Below, piece after piece: positions 1 through 8,010 of a stretch of DNA of 64,000 bases. Where the stretch lies: assembly GCA_965218985.1 (NCBI GenBank), contig CBDCMP010000007.1, positions 2,480,001-2,544,000 on the forward strand, written 5' to 3'. This DNA comes from Pseudopedobacter sp965218985. Its GTDB lineage: Bacteria; Bacteroidota; Bacteroidia; Sphingobacteriales; Sphingobacteriaceae. Position 1 is the first letter of the stretch; each line of letters begins with the position of its first letter. The translations under genes were made by a program, and so were the position numbers. The notes beneath the pieces were generated by a model. It saw only the letters and a program-made list of their open reading frames with translations. It had not been told where the DNA came from and ran no database searches.

Positions 1-118
1 AATCTTTTCATTTGTTATAAAATTGGGGTAGATAATTGAATCCTAAAAGGACAATTCCTTGAAATTTTTAAATAGAGGAGGAAGCCAATGAAAATAACTA
101 AAGGCTTAGGTGCAGATG

Positions 119-556
119 CTAATTTCTGAAATTTTGCAGGAGTAAATAAATGCCTTTTTTAGGTAAGGAATTTAGGAACTGATCATGTGGACTGCTATCA
201 CTAAACTCTTTCAGCTTGAATTGAAAAAGATGATGAATTATTGAAAATGAGGGATATATAAGTTTTGTACTGTTTTTTAGCAAGATGTTATCATCGCTTT
301 TCTCAAAGCTCTGCACCTTTACTGCTGTTTTTAACAAATGATTTTTACAGCAGGTATTCACTTTGTTTAACGCTGTTTTACCATGGGATTTTGAAAATTC
401 ACAACTTTGTTGCATCCCACAACTTGCCCCGGCTTCTGAGAAAGATAAATTGTTCAGCTTCCCACCACAAACATGAACGAACAAATTCATACCCGACGAA
501 GTGTAGCAAATCATCAGGGATAAAAAAATAACCGTTATGTTTTTAAGGAACTTCAA
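119..556 (-). CDS. Small secreted Cys/His protein, HYC_CC_PP-like
   Basis: A 145-residue protein with an N-terminal hydrophobic signal segment (about residues 5-23). The mature part has an HVCGG motif soon after the signal, a CC pair (TCCKNH) and an SPHD segment near the C-terminus. This order resembles the Bacteroidota HYC_CC_PP family, whose function is unknown; the Cys and His residues suggest metal binding, which is inference. The first Y and the PP are not strictly kept, so the assignment is moderate. The start is TTG at 556; no ATG lies before the signal peptide. The gene faces the left window edge, where a minus-strand ATG at 9-11 may begin the next gene. Confidence 0.6.
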   Translation of the reverse strand: MKFLKNITVIFLSLMICYTSSGMNLFVHVCGGKLNNLSFSEAGASCGMQQSCEFSKSHGKTALNKVNTCCKNHLLKTAVKVQSFEKSDDNILLKNSTKLIYPSFSIIHHLFQFKLKEFSDSSPHDQFLNSLPKKGIYLLLQNFRN

Positions 557-755
557 CTCGTTTGTTTTTCCAGATAAGCAACAATTATTAAGCCATATAT
601 CAGGAGCTAATCAGTAAATTAAAATAAGGCAGCTCCAACTTTCACATTTTGCTTTATGCATTAGGTTGGCTTAAAAATTGCCTACTTAACAGAACTCTCC
701 TACGCAATCGCCCTGGTATAACCTGAACCTATATTCATGACCGACATTTGATCGT
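557..755. other. Intergenic region without recognised feature
   Basis: About 200 bp between the small secreted protein and the DUF1080 gene, both on the minus strand. It must hold the promoter of the small secreted gene and the end of the sugar-oxidation operon. I see no clear hairpin terminator and no consensus promoter. Confidence 0.4.
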
Positions 756-1547
756 TTAATTTTTATTCTGAGCATGGAGCTCTCTTACCCATATATTACG
801 GAAGCTAATGGGCTCGCTCTTATCACCGTGTGCCTGTAGTTTAATGGGAGAAGCTCCATGAGCGATATGATAGGAGGGCTTACCGATATATTGTGTGGGG
901 CCAGCCAGTTCAAAGTTATTTTGTATCAAAACACCATTAAAAAACACGGTCACTTTCGCTGGACTTCTTAAACTGCCATCAATTTCAAAAATGGGCGCTG
1001 TCCAGATCACATCATAGCTCTGCCATTCACCAGGTTCCCGGTTGGCATTCACCAACGGGGCAGCTTGCTTATAGATGCTGCCAGCCTGTCCATTGGTATA
1101 AGTTTTATTATGGTAAGAGTCTAATACCTGTAATTCATAACCGGCATCCCCTTTTCCTATGGAAGCGAGGAAAATTCCGCTGTTTCCACGAGCCTGTCCC
1201 TCTCCGGTGATGCTTTTTGGGATTTTCCATTCAATATGAAGTTGATAATCGGTAAAAGACTGTTTTGTTTCTATATTCCCTGTACCTTTTTTCACAGTGA
1301 GTAGCCCGTTTTCAACCACCCACTTCGCAGGGCTTTTATCATCTGTATATACCCATTGATTAAGATTGCTTCCATCAAACAGCACAATAGCATCTGAAGG
1401 CGCACCAGAACAGGATGCTCCGGGTTTGACCACCGGAGGCACGGGTGTGTAAAGTTCAGTGTCCTCAGGCTTAGGATTGTTTTGTGCCGAAACGTTTAGG
1501 CTGCACGAAACCATTATCGTGGCCATTAATAAATTATATTTCATCAT
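756..1547 (-). CDS. DUF1080 family protein (3-keto-disaccharide hydrolase)
   Basis: A 263-residue exported protein with a signal peptide ending at about residue 21 (VSAQ). The DUF1080 jelly-roll (PF06439) covers about residues 50-258: IVLFDGSNLNQWV near its start, then GNSGIFL, YELQVLDSY, GQAGSIY, EWQSYDVIW and a C-terminal FRNIWVREL strand. Members of this family cleave glycosides whose sugar has been oxidised at C3. It is the last gene of a four-gene minus-strand run behind a GMC oxidoreductase and its small subunit, which could make the 3-keto substrate. The fold assignment is firm; the exact substrate cannot be read from the sequence. Confidence 0.88.
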   Translation of the reverse strand: MMKYNLLMATIMVSCSLNVSAQNNPKPEDTELYTPVPPVVKPGASCSGAPSDAIVLFDGSNLNQWVYTDDKSPAKWVVENGLLTVKKGTGNIETKQSFTDYQLHIEWKIPKSITGEGQARGNSGIFLASIGKGDAGYELQVLDSYHNKTYTNGQAGSIYKQAAPLVNANREPGEWQSYDVIWTAPIFEIDGSLRSPAKVTVFFNGVLIQNNFELAGPTQYIGKPSYHIAHGASPIKLQAHGDKSEPISFRNIWVRELHAQNKN

Positions 1548-1628
1548 GACGGTTTAATAAGATCAATCATATTGGTTAAAAGCTGCTATTCATTAGCGAG
1601 ATGGGTAATTTAATCATAAATCAGTTGA

Positions 1629-2255
1629 TTAAACATTTTCCATACCATAATGTCGTAGGATTTCAGGCGGCACTCCAGTCCATTGGTTAGGGGTGTTGCC
1701 CATATAACCTATATCTTTCACCCCTATTTTGCTGGTATAAAATCCAGATGCGGTAAGATCACGTACCAGGTTGAAAAATGCAACGCCTTGCGCCATTTCA
1801 GGTTTTGCTTTTAGTGGATAGGCGATGTTGTCCACCATCTCTATTCGTTGCTCCTGACTGCAAGCGGTAAAATCCTTACCATAGTGATTAAGGCATTGCA
1901 GGTCGAGCCAGCGCAATCCACCCCGCATCGGCACCTGATGTTTCGGCATGTCCTTGACGATGAATTCGATGAACTCTGGCACTCCCGCATCTGAGGCACT
2001 TCCAGAAACATCATCTTTTGGAATAATGATGTCACCCAATACGGTTATAGTTGCCATTTCAGCTTCGGTAAAAAATTTTTCGGCCTTGAGTTTTTTATCC
2101 CGTTCAACCTCAAAAGGCTGACGCCCGGGTTCAGGTTCTGTTGCCTCCAGGGGCAGATTGGCTTTGTTCTTATTGTCGGTTTTACACGCCTCCAGCAATA
2201 ATCCTGTAGATATAGTGCTTAAACCTATGGCTTTGAGAGAATCACGTCTGTTCAT
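1629..2255 (-). CDS. Gluconate 2-dehydrogenase subunit 3 family protein
   Basis: A 208-residue small subunit of a membrane or periplasmic sugar dehydrogenase. The N-terminus has a twin-arginine-like NRRDSLK motif, a hydrophobic run and a lipobox-like LLLEAC, so it is probably exported and possibly lipidated. The body matches Gluconate_2-dh3: FFTEAEMATITVLGDIIIPKD, GVPEFIEFIVKDM, and a C-terminal GYMGNTPNQWTGVP. In characterised complexes this subunit escorts the GMC catalytic subunit through the Tat system. It lies 13 bp downstream of that GMC gene. The physiological substrate is more likely a glycoside than gluconate, judged from the DUF1080 neighbour. Confidence 0.88.
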   Translation of the reverse strand: MNRRDSLKAIGLSTISTGLLLEACKTDNKNKANLPLEATEPEPGRQPFEVERDKKLKAEKFFTEAEMATITVLGDIIIPKDDVSGSASDAGVPEFIEFIVKDMPKHQVPMRGGLRWLDLQCLNHYGKDFTACSQEQRIEMVDNIAYPLKAKPEMAQGVAFFNLVRDLTASGFYTSKIGVKDIGYMGNTPNQWTGVPPEILRHYGMENV

Positions 2256-2268
2256 ATCATTTCTTGTT

Positions 2269-4002
2269 CTAAACGTTTAATTTTTTTCTTTGCTGCAAAA
2301 CATATTCTGCTGTACGCATAGAAAGCGCCAATATGGTCCATGTTGCATTTTTATCTCCTTGCTGCACAAAAGGAGCGGCATCGACAACAAAAAGATTTTT
2401 ACAGTCATGTGCCTGGCACCATTTATTCAAGGCAGATTTTTTGGGATCATCACCCATGCGTACCGTACCCACTTCATGGATGATTTTTCCGGGGGCTTCC
2501 AATCCATAATTATTTTCTGGGCCTTGCGGACCACCATATACCGCTCCCATGTGATGCATGATTTCCTGAAAGGTCTCCTGCATGTGTTTAGCTTGTTTGA
2601 TTTCTTCAGCTGCCCATTTATAATGGAAACGCAGTACAGGAATGCCATATTTGTCCACTACGTTTGGATCAACCTCACAATAGTTGTCATAACGTGCAAG
2701 GGCGGTACCTCTGCCTGCCATGCCAAACTGGGTTCCATAAAACCGGCGATAATCATCTTTGAGGGAAGCTCCATACCCGCCCGCTTCTTTCATTTCACCG
2801 TCACGTCCAGGAACTTTTCCGTTCATGTTTTGTATGCCAGAGCCAAAGCCATAGGATGGCATGCCAAATCCTCCACCATATTCTATATGATAACCTCTGG
2901 GGAAATCGAGCTTTTTATTATCCAGCCACCAGGGTGAATAAATATGGACACTACCAACACCATCTTCATTGTACCTTTTACGATCCATCAGCTGAGGTAG
3001 AAATCCACTTGCGCTTGAACCTGTGGAGTCATGAAGGTAATGACCAACCACTCCGCTGCTATTGGCCAATCCATTGGGGTGCTGGGCTGATTTGGAATTG
3101 AGCAGGAGCCTTGCAGACTCTCCGGCACTTGCACCAAGAATCACCGTTTTGGCATTAACCTGGTATTCCTGCATATCTTCTTTATTGATATAAGAAACTC
3201 CCGTTGCCAGTCCATTGGCATCAGTCAGCACCTCTCTTACCATGGCATTGGTGATCACTTTTAAATTGCCGGTTTTTAAAGCTGGAATCACCAAACATGA
3301 AGATGCAGAGAAATCACCGTAAACTTTACAACTGCGATTGCATTGTCCACAATAGAAACAAACACCTCTGTTTTTATTATCTGGCAACGCCTCTGTCAAT
3401 ACTGAACCTCTACCAGCAATTACCTTCACTCCTGCCTTTTTTGCACCTTGCTTAATATAAAGCTCATTCAGCCTGGGTTTTGGGGGCTGCATAAAAATCC
3501 CGTCAGGTTCATTCTCCAACCCTTCTTTACTTCCATAAATTCCGATCAGCCGATCAACTTTGTCGTAATAAGGCTTCAATTCATCGTAGGTAATCGGCCA
3601 GTCATCTGTAAGGCCATCTTTGGATTTAAAATCATAAGGTCCCATTCTAAGAGATATACGCCCCCAGTGATTCGTACGTCCACCCAACATACGGGAACGG
3701 AACCAGAAGAATTCTGTCCTATCCTTTGTGGTGTAAGGTTCGCCTTCCAATTCCCAGCCACCATAAGCAGCGTCAAAATCACCAAAATAGCGTGTGGTTC
3801 CAGCGCCTCTTCTTGGCGATTCCCAGGGCATTTTCAATTGTAGAGAATCTTTGGCAGGGTCAAAATAAGCTCCAGCCTCCAGCATCAAAACTTTTATACC
3901 CGCATTCGCCAACACGTAACCCGCCATACCTCCGCCCGCACCCGAACCCACTATGATGACATCGTAAATGGTGGTCGATTTTTTTATTTGTAGATCATCC
4001 AT
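2269..4002 (-). CDS. GMC family oxidoreductase, catalytic subunit
   Basis: A 577-residue FAD-dependent oxidoreductase. The N-terminal dinucleotide fold starts at about residue 14 with GSGAGGGMAGY and ends in MLEAG. GGRTNHWGR (about residues 110-118) is the GMC signature region, and a Cys-rich segment CFYCGQCNRSC lies near residue 220. The C-terminal GMC_oxred_C domain ends with VVDAAPFVQQGDKNATWTI. There is no signal peptide, which fits export together with the Tat-bearing subunit 3 encoded next. Related enzymes oxidise glucosides at C3 to 3-keto-glucosides. The DUF1080 and Gfo/Idh/MocA neighbours support that role, but substrate and electron acceptor are inferred; no cytochrome c gene is in this run. 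Confidence 0.9.
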   Translation of the reverse strand: MDDLQIKKSTTIYDVIIVGSGAGGGMAGYVLANAGIKVLMLEAGAYFDPAKDSLQLKMPWESPRRGAGTTRYFGDFDAAYGGWELEGEPYTTKDRTEFFWFRSRMLGGRTNHWGRISLRMGPYDFKSKDGLTDDWPITYDELKPYYDKVDRLIGIYGSKEGLENEPDGIFMQPPKPRLNELYIKQGAKKAGVKVIAGRGSVLTEALPDNKNRGVCFYCGQCNRSCKVYGDFSASSCLVIPALKTGNLKVITNAMVREVLTDANGLATGVSYINKEDMQEYQVNAKTVILGASAGESARLLLNSKSAQHPNGLANSSGVVGHYLHDSTGSSASGFLPQLMDRKRYNEDGVGSVHIYSPWWLDNKKLDFPRGYHIEYGGGFGMPSYGFGSGIQNMNGKVPGRDGEMKEAGGYGASLKDDYRRFYGTQFGMAGRGTALARYDNYCEVDPNVVDKYGIPVLRFHYKWAAEEIKQAKHMQETFQEIMHHMGAVYGGPQGPENNYGLEAPGKIIHEVGTVRMGDDPKKSALNKWCQAHDCKNLFVVDAAPFVQQGDKNATWTILALSMRTAEYVLQQRKKLNV

Positions 4003-4050
4003 ACAGCTTAAAACAATAATTTAAAAGGTTAAATTGATTCGATTCATGCG

Positions 4051-5472
4051 TTAAAGGTTCCAGCCTTTTCGATATTGGCGTTTCACGAATTGGTTTGCTG
4101 CTTCAAAATTTGTCACCCTCATGTTCTCATTGTCCCAAATCAATTTTAAGCTGCCTCCTCCTTTGAGCTCATGACCGCGAACCGCAAGATTTGCCATCAA
4201 TAATGCTTCTGTAAGAGGACCTGCCATTTCAAAAGGCGAGCTCAGTTCTTGCCTGCCATAACCTGCAATGCAGGCCTCCACCCACTGGGCGTAATGGCCG
4301 TTCGCACCACCTGGCACACGGTTGAACTTTTCAGGAACGTTCACTTCTTTGGTGTGTGAAGTGGGCAATAACAATGGATTTTCTGCATAGGTGCTAGCCA
4401 TCATCTTACCTTTTGTTCCAATAAAGAGCGTGCCATTACCATCATCTCCAAAAGACTCGTTTGGACCTAATTCCTGCGGACGTTCGGGCTGTATGCCACC
4501 ATCCATCCAATGGAGTGTGATGTCTCCTTTGGTTTTGCCTGTTTTTGGAAAAGTAAGGGTGACATAACTGGATGGAGGACAGCTTTCAGGAAAGTGCCCT
4601 TGTTTGAATTCATCCACATACACGGTCCCCACACTTGCCTGAACATCTTTAGCATATTGTAATCCTAACACCCGGAACGGAGCCTCCACTAAGTGGCATC
4701 CCATATCACCCAGCGCACCCGTTCCGTATTCCCACCAGCCACGCCAGTTGAACGGAACTAATTTATCGACATAATCTCGTTGTGGGGCAGTCCCAAGCCA
4801 AAGATTCCAATCCAGCTCTTTTGGGATTTCAGCTGCAGTGGATGGCCATGGGATACCTTGCGGCCATACCGGACGATTGGTCCAGCAATAAACGGTATGG
4901 ACATCTCCGATGATATCCGCATCGTACCATTCGGCCAATTGCCGTGTGCCATCATTTGATGCCCCTTGGTTGCCCATTTGAGTGACCACTTTAAATTTCT
5001 TTGCAGCATCAGTCAGCAACCTGGCTTCGTAGATATCATGCGTGAGTGGTTTTTGAACGTACACATGTTTGCCCATTGACATGGCATGATAGGCGATGAT
5101 GGCATGATTATGATCGGGGGTCGACACCGAAACGGCATCTATATTTTTACCTTCCTTATCCAAAAGCTCCCGCCAGTCTTTATAATATTTTGCTTTGGGG
5201 AATGCCTTTCTTGATTTTGCCGCCCGTCGGTCGTCCACATCACAGAGATAGGCGATTTCGGCTTTGCCACTTTTGTGAAAATTGGCAATATCACTCTCTC
5301 CCTTTCCTCCAACACCCACGCCTGCAACCATTAACTTGTCACTGGGAGCCGTATAGCCTTTTCCTCCAAGTACAAAACGCGGGACGATCATAAATCCGGC
5401 AGCAGCCATAGCACTGTTCTTAATGAATTTTCTCCTTGAACCAGTCAGGTTGTTGTTTTTCTTTTCTTCCAT
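4051..5472 (-). CDS. Gfo/Idh/MocA family oxidoreductase with Tat signal
   Basis: A 473-residue NAD(P)-dependent sugar oxidoreductase. A twin-arginine signal (SRRKFIK then a hydrophobic stretch, residues about 12-35) is followed by a Rossmann fold (MVAGVGVGGKGESD) and the family lysine in QKPLTHDIYEA, where EKP is usual. The C-terminal alpha/beta domain carries WRGWWEYGTGALGDMGCH, a signature of the large exported Bacteroidota clade. It is the first gene of the minus-strand run Gfo/Idh - GMC - small subunit - DUF1080 (gap 48 bp). Exported members often act on 3-keto or otherwise modified glycosides with a tightly bound cofactor. The substrate here is unknown. Confidence 0.9.
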   Translation of the reverse strand: MEEKKNNNLTGSRRKFIKNSAMAAAGFMIVPRFVLGGKGYTAPSDKLMVAGVGVGGKGESDIANFHKSGKAEIAYLCDVDDRRAAKSRKAFPKAKYYKDWRELLDKEGKNIDAVSVSTPDHNHAIIAYHAMSMGKHVYVQKPLTHDIYEARLLTDAAKKFKVVTQMGNQGASNDGTRQLAEWYDADIIGDVHTVYCWTNRPVWPQGIPWPSTAAEIPKELDWNLWLGTAPQRDYVDKLVPFNWRGWWEYGTGALGDMGCHLVEAPFRVLGLQYAKDVQASVGTVYVDEFKQGHFPESCPPSSYVTLTFPKTGKTKGDITLHWMDGGIQPERPQELGPNESFGDDGNGTLFIGTKGKMMASTYAENPLLLPTSHTKEVNVPEKFNRVPGGANGHYAQWVEACIAGYGRQELSSPFEMAGPLTEALLMANLAVRGHELKGGGSLKLIWDNENMRVTNFEAANQFVKRQYRKGWNL

Positions 5473-5852
5473 ATTTATTAGGTTTTTTCAATAGCTGAAA
5501 ATGTACTCATCACGAACGATACGGAATGATGGTGTTCATTTCGGTTTTTAATATAATTTGGTTTAAATGATTTGTATGAATCAAAAAATAAAGTTATAAA
5601 AAAATAATAAATCGATTTACTTATTTAAAAAAATTCTATCATTTTTAAATCCTGTCGCTAAATCTCCTGTTAAATGAGATTTAATCTCCGCAAATCACCT
5701 TTGATAAGAAAGAGCAAACGACCTTAAGCTGATTCATTTAAATATTACGCCCAAAAAGGGGAAAGACAAAATTGGCCTGTTTTAAATTTCTTGCATGATA
5801 AGAATAATGATTTTATATTGTCTGTTTAACTTTTGTAATCATCAAACGCCAG
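5473..5852. promoter_or_regulatory. Divergent intergenic region with an inverted repeat
   Basis: A 380-bp AT-rich region between the sugar-oxidation operon (minus) and the 7TM sensor gene (plus). It holds a perfect 8-bp inverted repeat TAAATCTC (5659-5666) and GAGATTTA (5676-5683) with a 9-base loop, a possible operator or hairpin. No convincing TAnnTTTG promoter was found for either direction and no small ORF stands out. Confidence 0.35.
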
Positions 5853-7733
5853 TTGAAACTCCTATATTTTTATTTTTTCTTAATTGCACTACTTTCCTCT
5901 ATTTCTACACGGGCGCAAAAGTTAGTGAAAATAGCCGATTCAAGCCCTCAGCATATTTTTACCTATAATGAAATCTACATATTGGAAGATTCTAAAAGTG
6001 CATTCACTTTTAAAGATATCCTTAAAGCTAAGGAAAATTCATTTAAGCCAAATCTTAAAAGCACACCTCAGAATTATCATCTTAAGGCTACCTACTGGTA
6101 TAGAATAAAAATTAACAGAGATGAGCAATCAAAAGAAGATTGGATTTTAGAGTTCTTTGACCAAACCATAGATCATCTGACCGTTTATATTCCTGATGAT
6201 AATGGAGTGTATCAATCTCACGTTTCAGGAGATGAGAAGCTTTATAAAAACAGAACTTTTGCTCATAAGAACTTTGAATTTAAACTAAAAAAACAACCCA
6301 AAACTCAAATCATATATGTTAAAGTGAAATCTCGCCAGGTAGCGGATGTCATCATCGTATTACGCTCGATAAGTTGGTTTATTCATTATGCGCTGAATGA
6401 ATATTTCCTTTTCGGATTGTTTTATGGGATGATCATCATCTTTAGTTTCTATAACCTGGTAATGTTTTTAGCAGTGAGACAAATCCAATATCTTTATTAT
6501 GTTCTTTATAATTTAAGTGTTGGGTTGTATGAATTTTGTACGGATGGTTTAGCATTTCAATACCTATGGCCAAATGCTCCCCAATGGAACCAGTATGCCT
6601 TTGGTGTTGCCTTGTATTTTGTGAGTGTTTTCGCTCTTCTATTCGCTAAAAAACTATTACATGTAAAATTAAAAGCACCTTTTTTCAATAAATTAATCAT
6701 TGCCTTCATCTGCCTTAGGACCCTGTTCTTCCTGGCCTGTTTAACCATCGATAACACTTGGTTTAATTACACCTTTATAGAACTCGCTCCTTTAACGATA
6801 TCTTATCTTGCGGGGATTATCGTGTATAGAAGAGGCTATAAACCTGCAAGGTTTTTCGTTTTAGGCTACACTTTTCTGTTTTTAGGCTTCACGCTGAAAT
6901 TTTTGATCACTCTGGGCGTGGGTTGGTTAAATATAGATGCACTCACCTATTACAGTTTAAGCCTCAGCTTCTTATTAGAGATGTTCTTCTTATCCTTCTC
7001 CATAGGAGATAATGTTAGAATTTTAAAACTCAAAAAAGAGAAAGCTCAGAAAAGAATCATTGATCAATTTAAGGTTAACGAAAAATTGAAGGACAATTTA
7101 AATCGGGAACTTGAGGCTAAAGTTGATAAAAGAACCAAGGAGGTCTACGAAAAATCGGCACTCATCATTCAAAAAAACAAGGAATTAGTTAGTGTAAACA
7201 GATTATTGAAGGAGCAAGCGGAAGAAATAACGAGAATGAACGATCTTTTGGAAAAAGACAACTTTGTTTTACAAACTAATGTAACTAATGTGACCAGAGC
7301 CAGGGTAATGTCTGACGAGGTCAATTTTGACGAGTTCAGTAAAATATATCCTGACAAAGAAAGCTGTTACAAGTTTTTGGCAGAACTGAAATGGAAAAAT
7401 GACTTTACCTGCAAAAAATGCGGTTCATCGTCTTATTTTCAAGGCCATCAACCTTACAGCAGGCGTTGTAGCAAATGCGACTATGATGAATCAGTAACCT
7501 ATGGAACGTTATTTCAAAATAGCCATATCCCAATAAATAAAGGTTTTTATCTTTTGTTTTTACTTTACACCCACAGAGGTAAAATATCTTCCCACAAACT
7601 TTCAGAAATATTGAATATCAGACAAAGCACCTGCTGGAATTATGGAAGTAGAGTAAAAAAATTGATCTCTGAAAAAACCAGGAATGGTACCATAGAAACA
7701 GACAGTTGGAGTTCATTGCTGCTCATAAATTAA
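5853..7733 (+). CDS. 7TMR-DISM sensor fused to a transposase-type zinc ribbon
   Basis: A 626-residue membrane protein. A signal peptide (residues 1-22) precedes a periplasmic 7TMR-DISMED2-type domain (about 35-170), seven membrane helices (about 185-395) and a long coiled coil (about 395-480). Where a histidine kinase would be expected, the C-terminus carries a zinc ribbon with Cys520, Cys523, Cys539 and Cys542, a YGTLFQNSHIP segment and a helix-turn-helix-like stretch (KLSEILNIRQSTCWNYGSRV). This resembles the N-terminal DNA-contact region of IS1595-type transposases; no DDE nuclease follows. The start is TTG, required for the signal peptide. It lies directly upstream of susC, so a membrane-bound regulator of that locus is a fair inference. 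Confidence 0.8.
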   Translation: MKLLYFYFFLIALLSSISTRAQKLVKIADSSPQHIFTYNEIYILEDSKSAFTFKDILKAKENSFKPNLKSTPQNYHLKATYWYRIKINRDEQSKEDWILEFFDQTIDHLTVYIPDDNGVYQSHVSGDEKLYKNRTFAHKNFEFKLKKQPKTQIIYVKVKSRQVADVIIVLRSISWFIHYALNEYFLFGLFYGMIIIFSFYNLVMFLAVRQIQYLYYVLYNLSVGLYEFCTDGLAFQYLWPNAPQWNQYAFGVALYFVSVFALLFAKKLLHVKLKAPFFNKLIIAFICLRTLFFLACLTIDNTWFNYTFIELAPLTISYLAGIIVYRRGYKPARFFVLGYTFLFLGFTLKFLITLGVGWLNIDALTYYSLSLSFLLEMFFLSFSIGDNVRILKLKKEKAQKRIIDQFKVNEKLKDNLNRELEAKVDKRTKEVYEKSALIIQKNKELVSVNRLLKEQAEEITRMNDLLEKDNFVLQTNVTNVTRARVMSDEVNFDEFSKIYPDKESCYKFLAELKWKNDFTCKKCGSSSYFQGHQPYSRRCSKCDYDESVTYGTLFQNSHIPINKGFYLLFLLYTHRGKISSHKLSEILNIRQSTCWNYGSRVKKLISEKTRNGTIETDSWSSLLLIN

Positions 7734-7892
7734 AAATAAATTGATGTTTTTGCCCTTGATTTCCTTAAAAGAGGTAAAAGGTGACAAAACGTATCACTGA
7801 TTTGCAGAGAAAACTTATAAAAAGTTTAAAAATCAACTGTAAATCAATAGCAAAGCCCATTTACGTTAAGGGTGTTCAAGCGCATAAAATCT

Positions 7893-7924
7893 CCTAAAAA
7901 TGGCCTAAAAATGCATTTTTGAGG
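7893..7924. promoter_or_regulatory. Triple repeat upstream of the susC promoter
   Basis: Two 11-bp direct repeats, CCTAAAAATGG (7893-7903) and CCTAAAAATGC (7904-7914), run into an inverted third copy ending at 7924 (one extra base), so 7904-7924 is also a near-perfect palindrome. The block ends 9 bp before the presumed -33 element of susC. This is a plausible activator or repressor site. Confidence 0.5.
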
Positions 7925-7933
7925 CATAAATAA

Positions 7934-7966
7934 TTTGGGGTGTCTATCAACTGATCTCTATTTTTA
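7934..7966 (+). promoter_or_regulatory. Predicted promoter of susC
   Basis: TTTG at 7934-7937 and TATTTTTA at 7959-7966, 21 bases apart, resemble the Bacteroidota -33/-7 pair TTTG and TAnnTTTG (last base A instead of G). Transcription would start near 7972, about 40 bases before the susC ATG. Confidence 0.45.
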
Positions 7967-8010
7967 CATTACCAATTAACAATCTTATTTCATTTCAATT
8001 CAAGAAAAGT

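Noticed and set aside
1..118. Minus-strand ATG at 9-11 at the left edge, possible start of a neighbouring gene
   Set aside because: Only eleven bases are available, so nothing can be supported.
2290..2937. Long antisense frame opposite the GMC oxidoreductase gene
   Set aside because: No domain, and the opposite strand encodes a clear family member.
1629..4002. Gluconate 2-dehydrogenase proper
   Set aside because: The family names suggest it, but the DUF1080 and Gfo/Idh/MocA neighbours point to glycoside oxidation and no cytochrome subunit is present.
7365..7700. IS1595-type transposase gene
   Set aside because: The zinc ribbon is in frame with a seven-helix membrane protein and no DDE nuclease or terminal inverted repeats follow.
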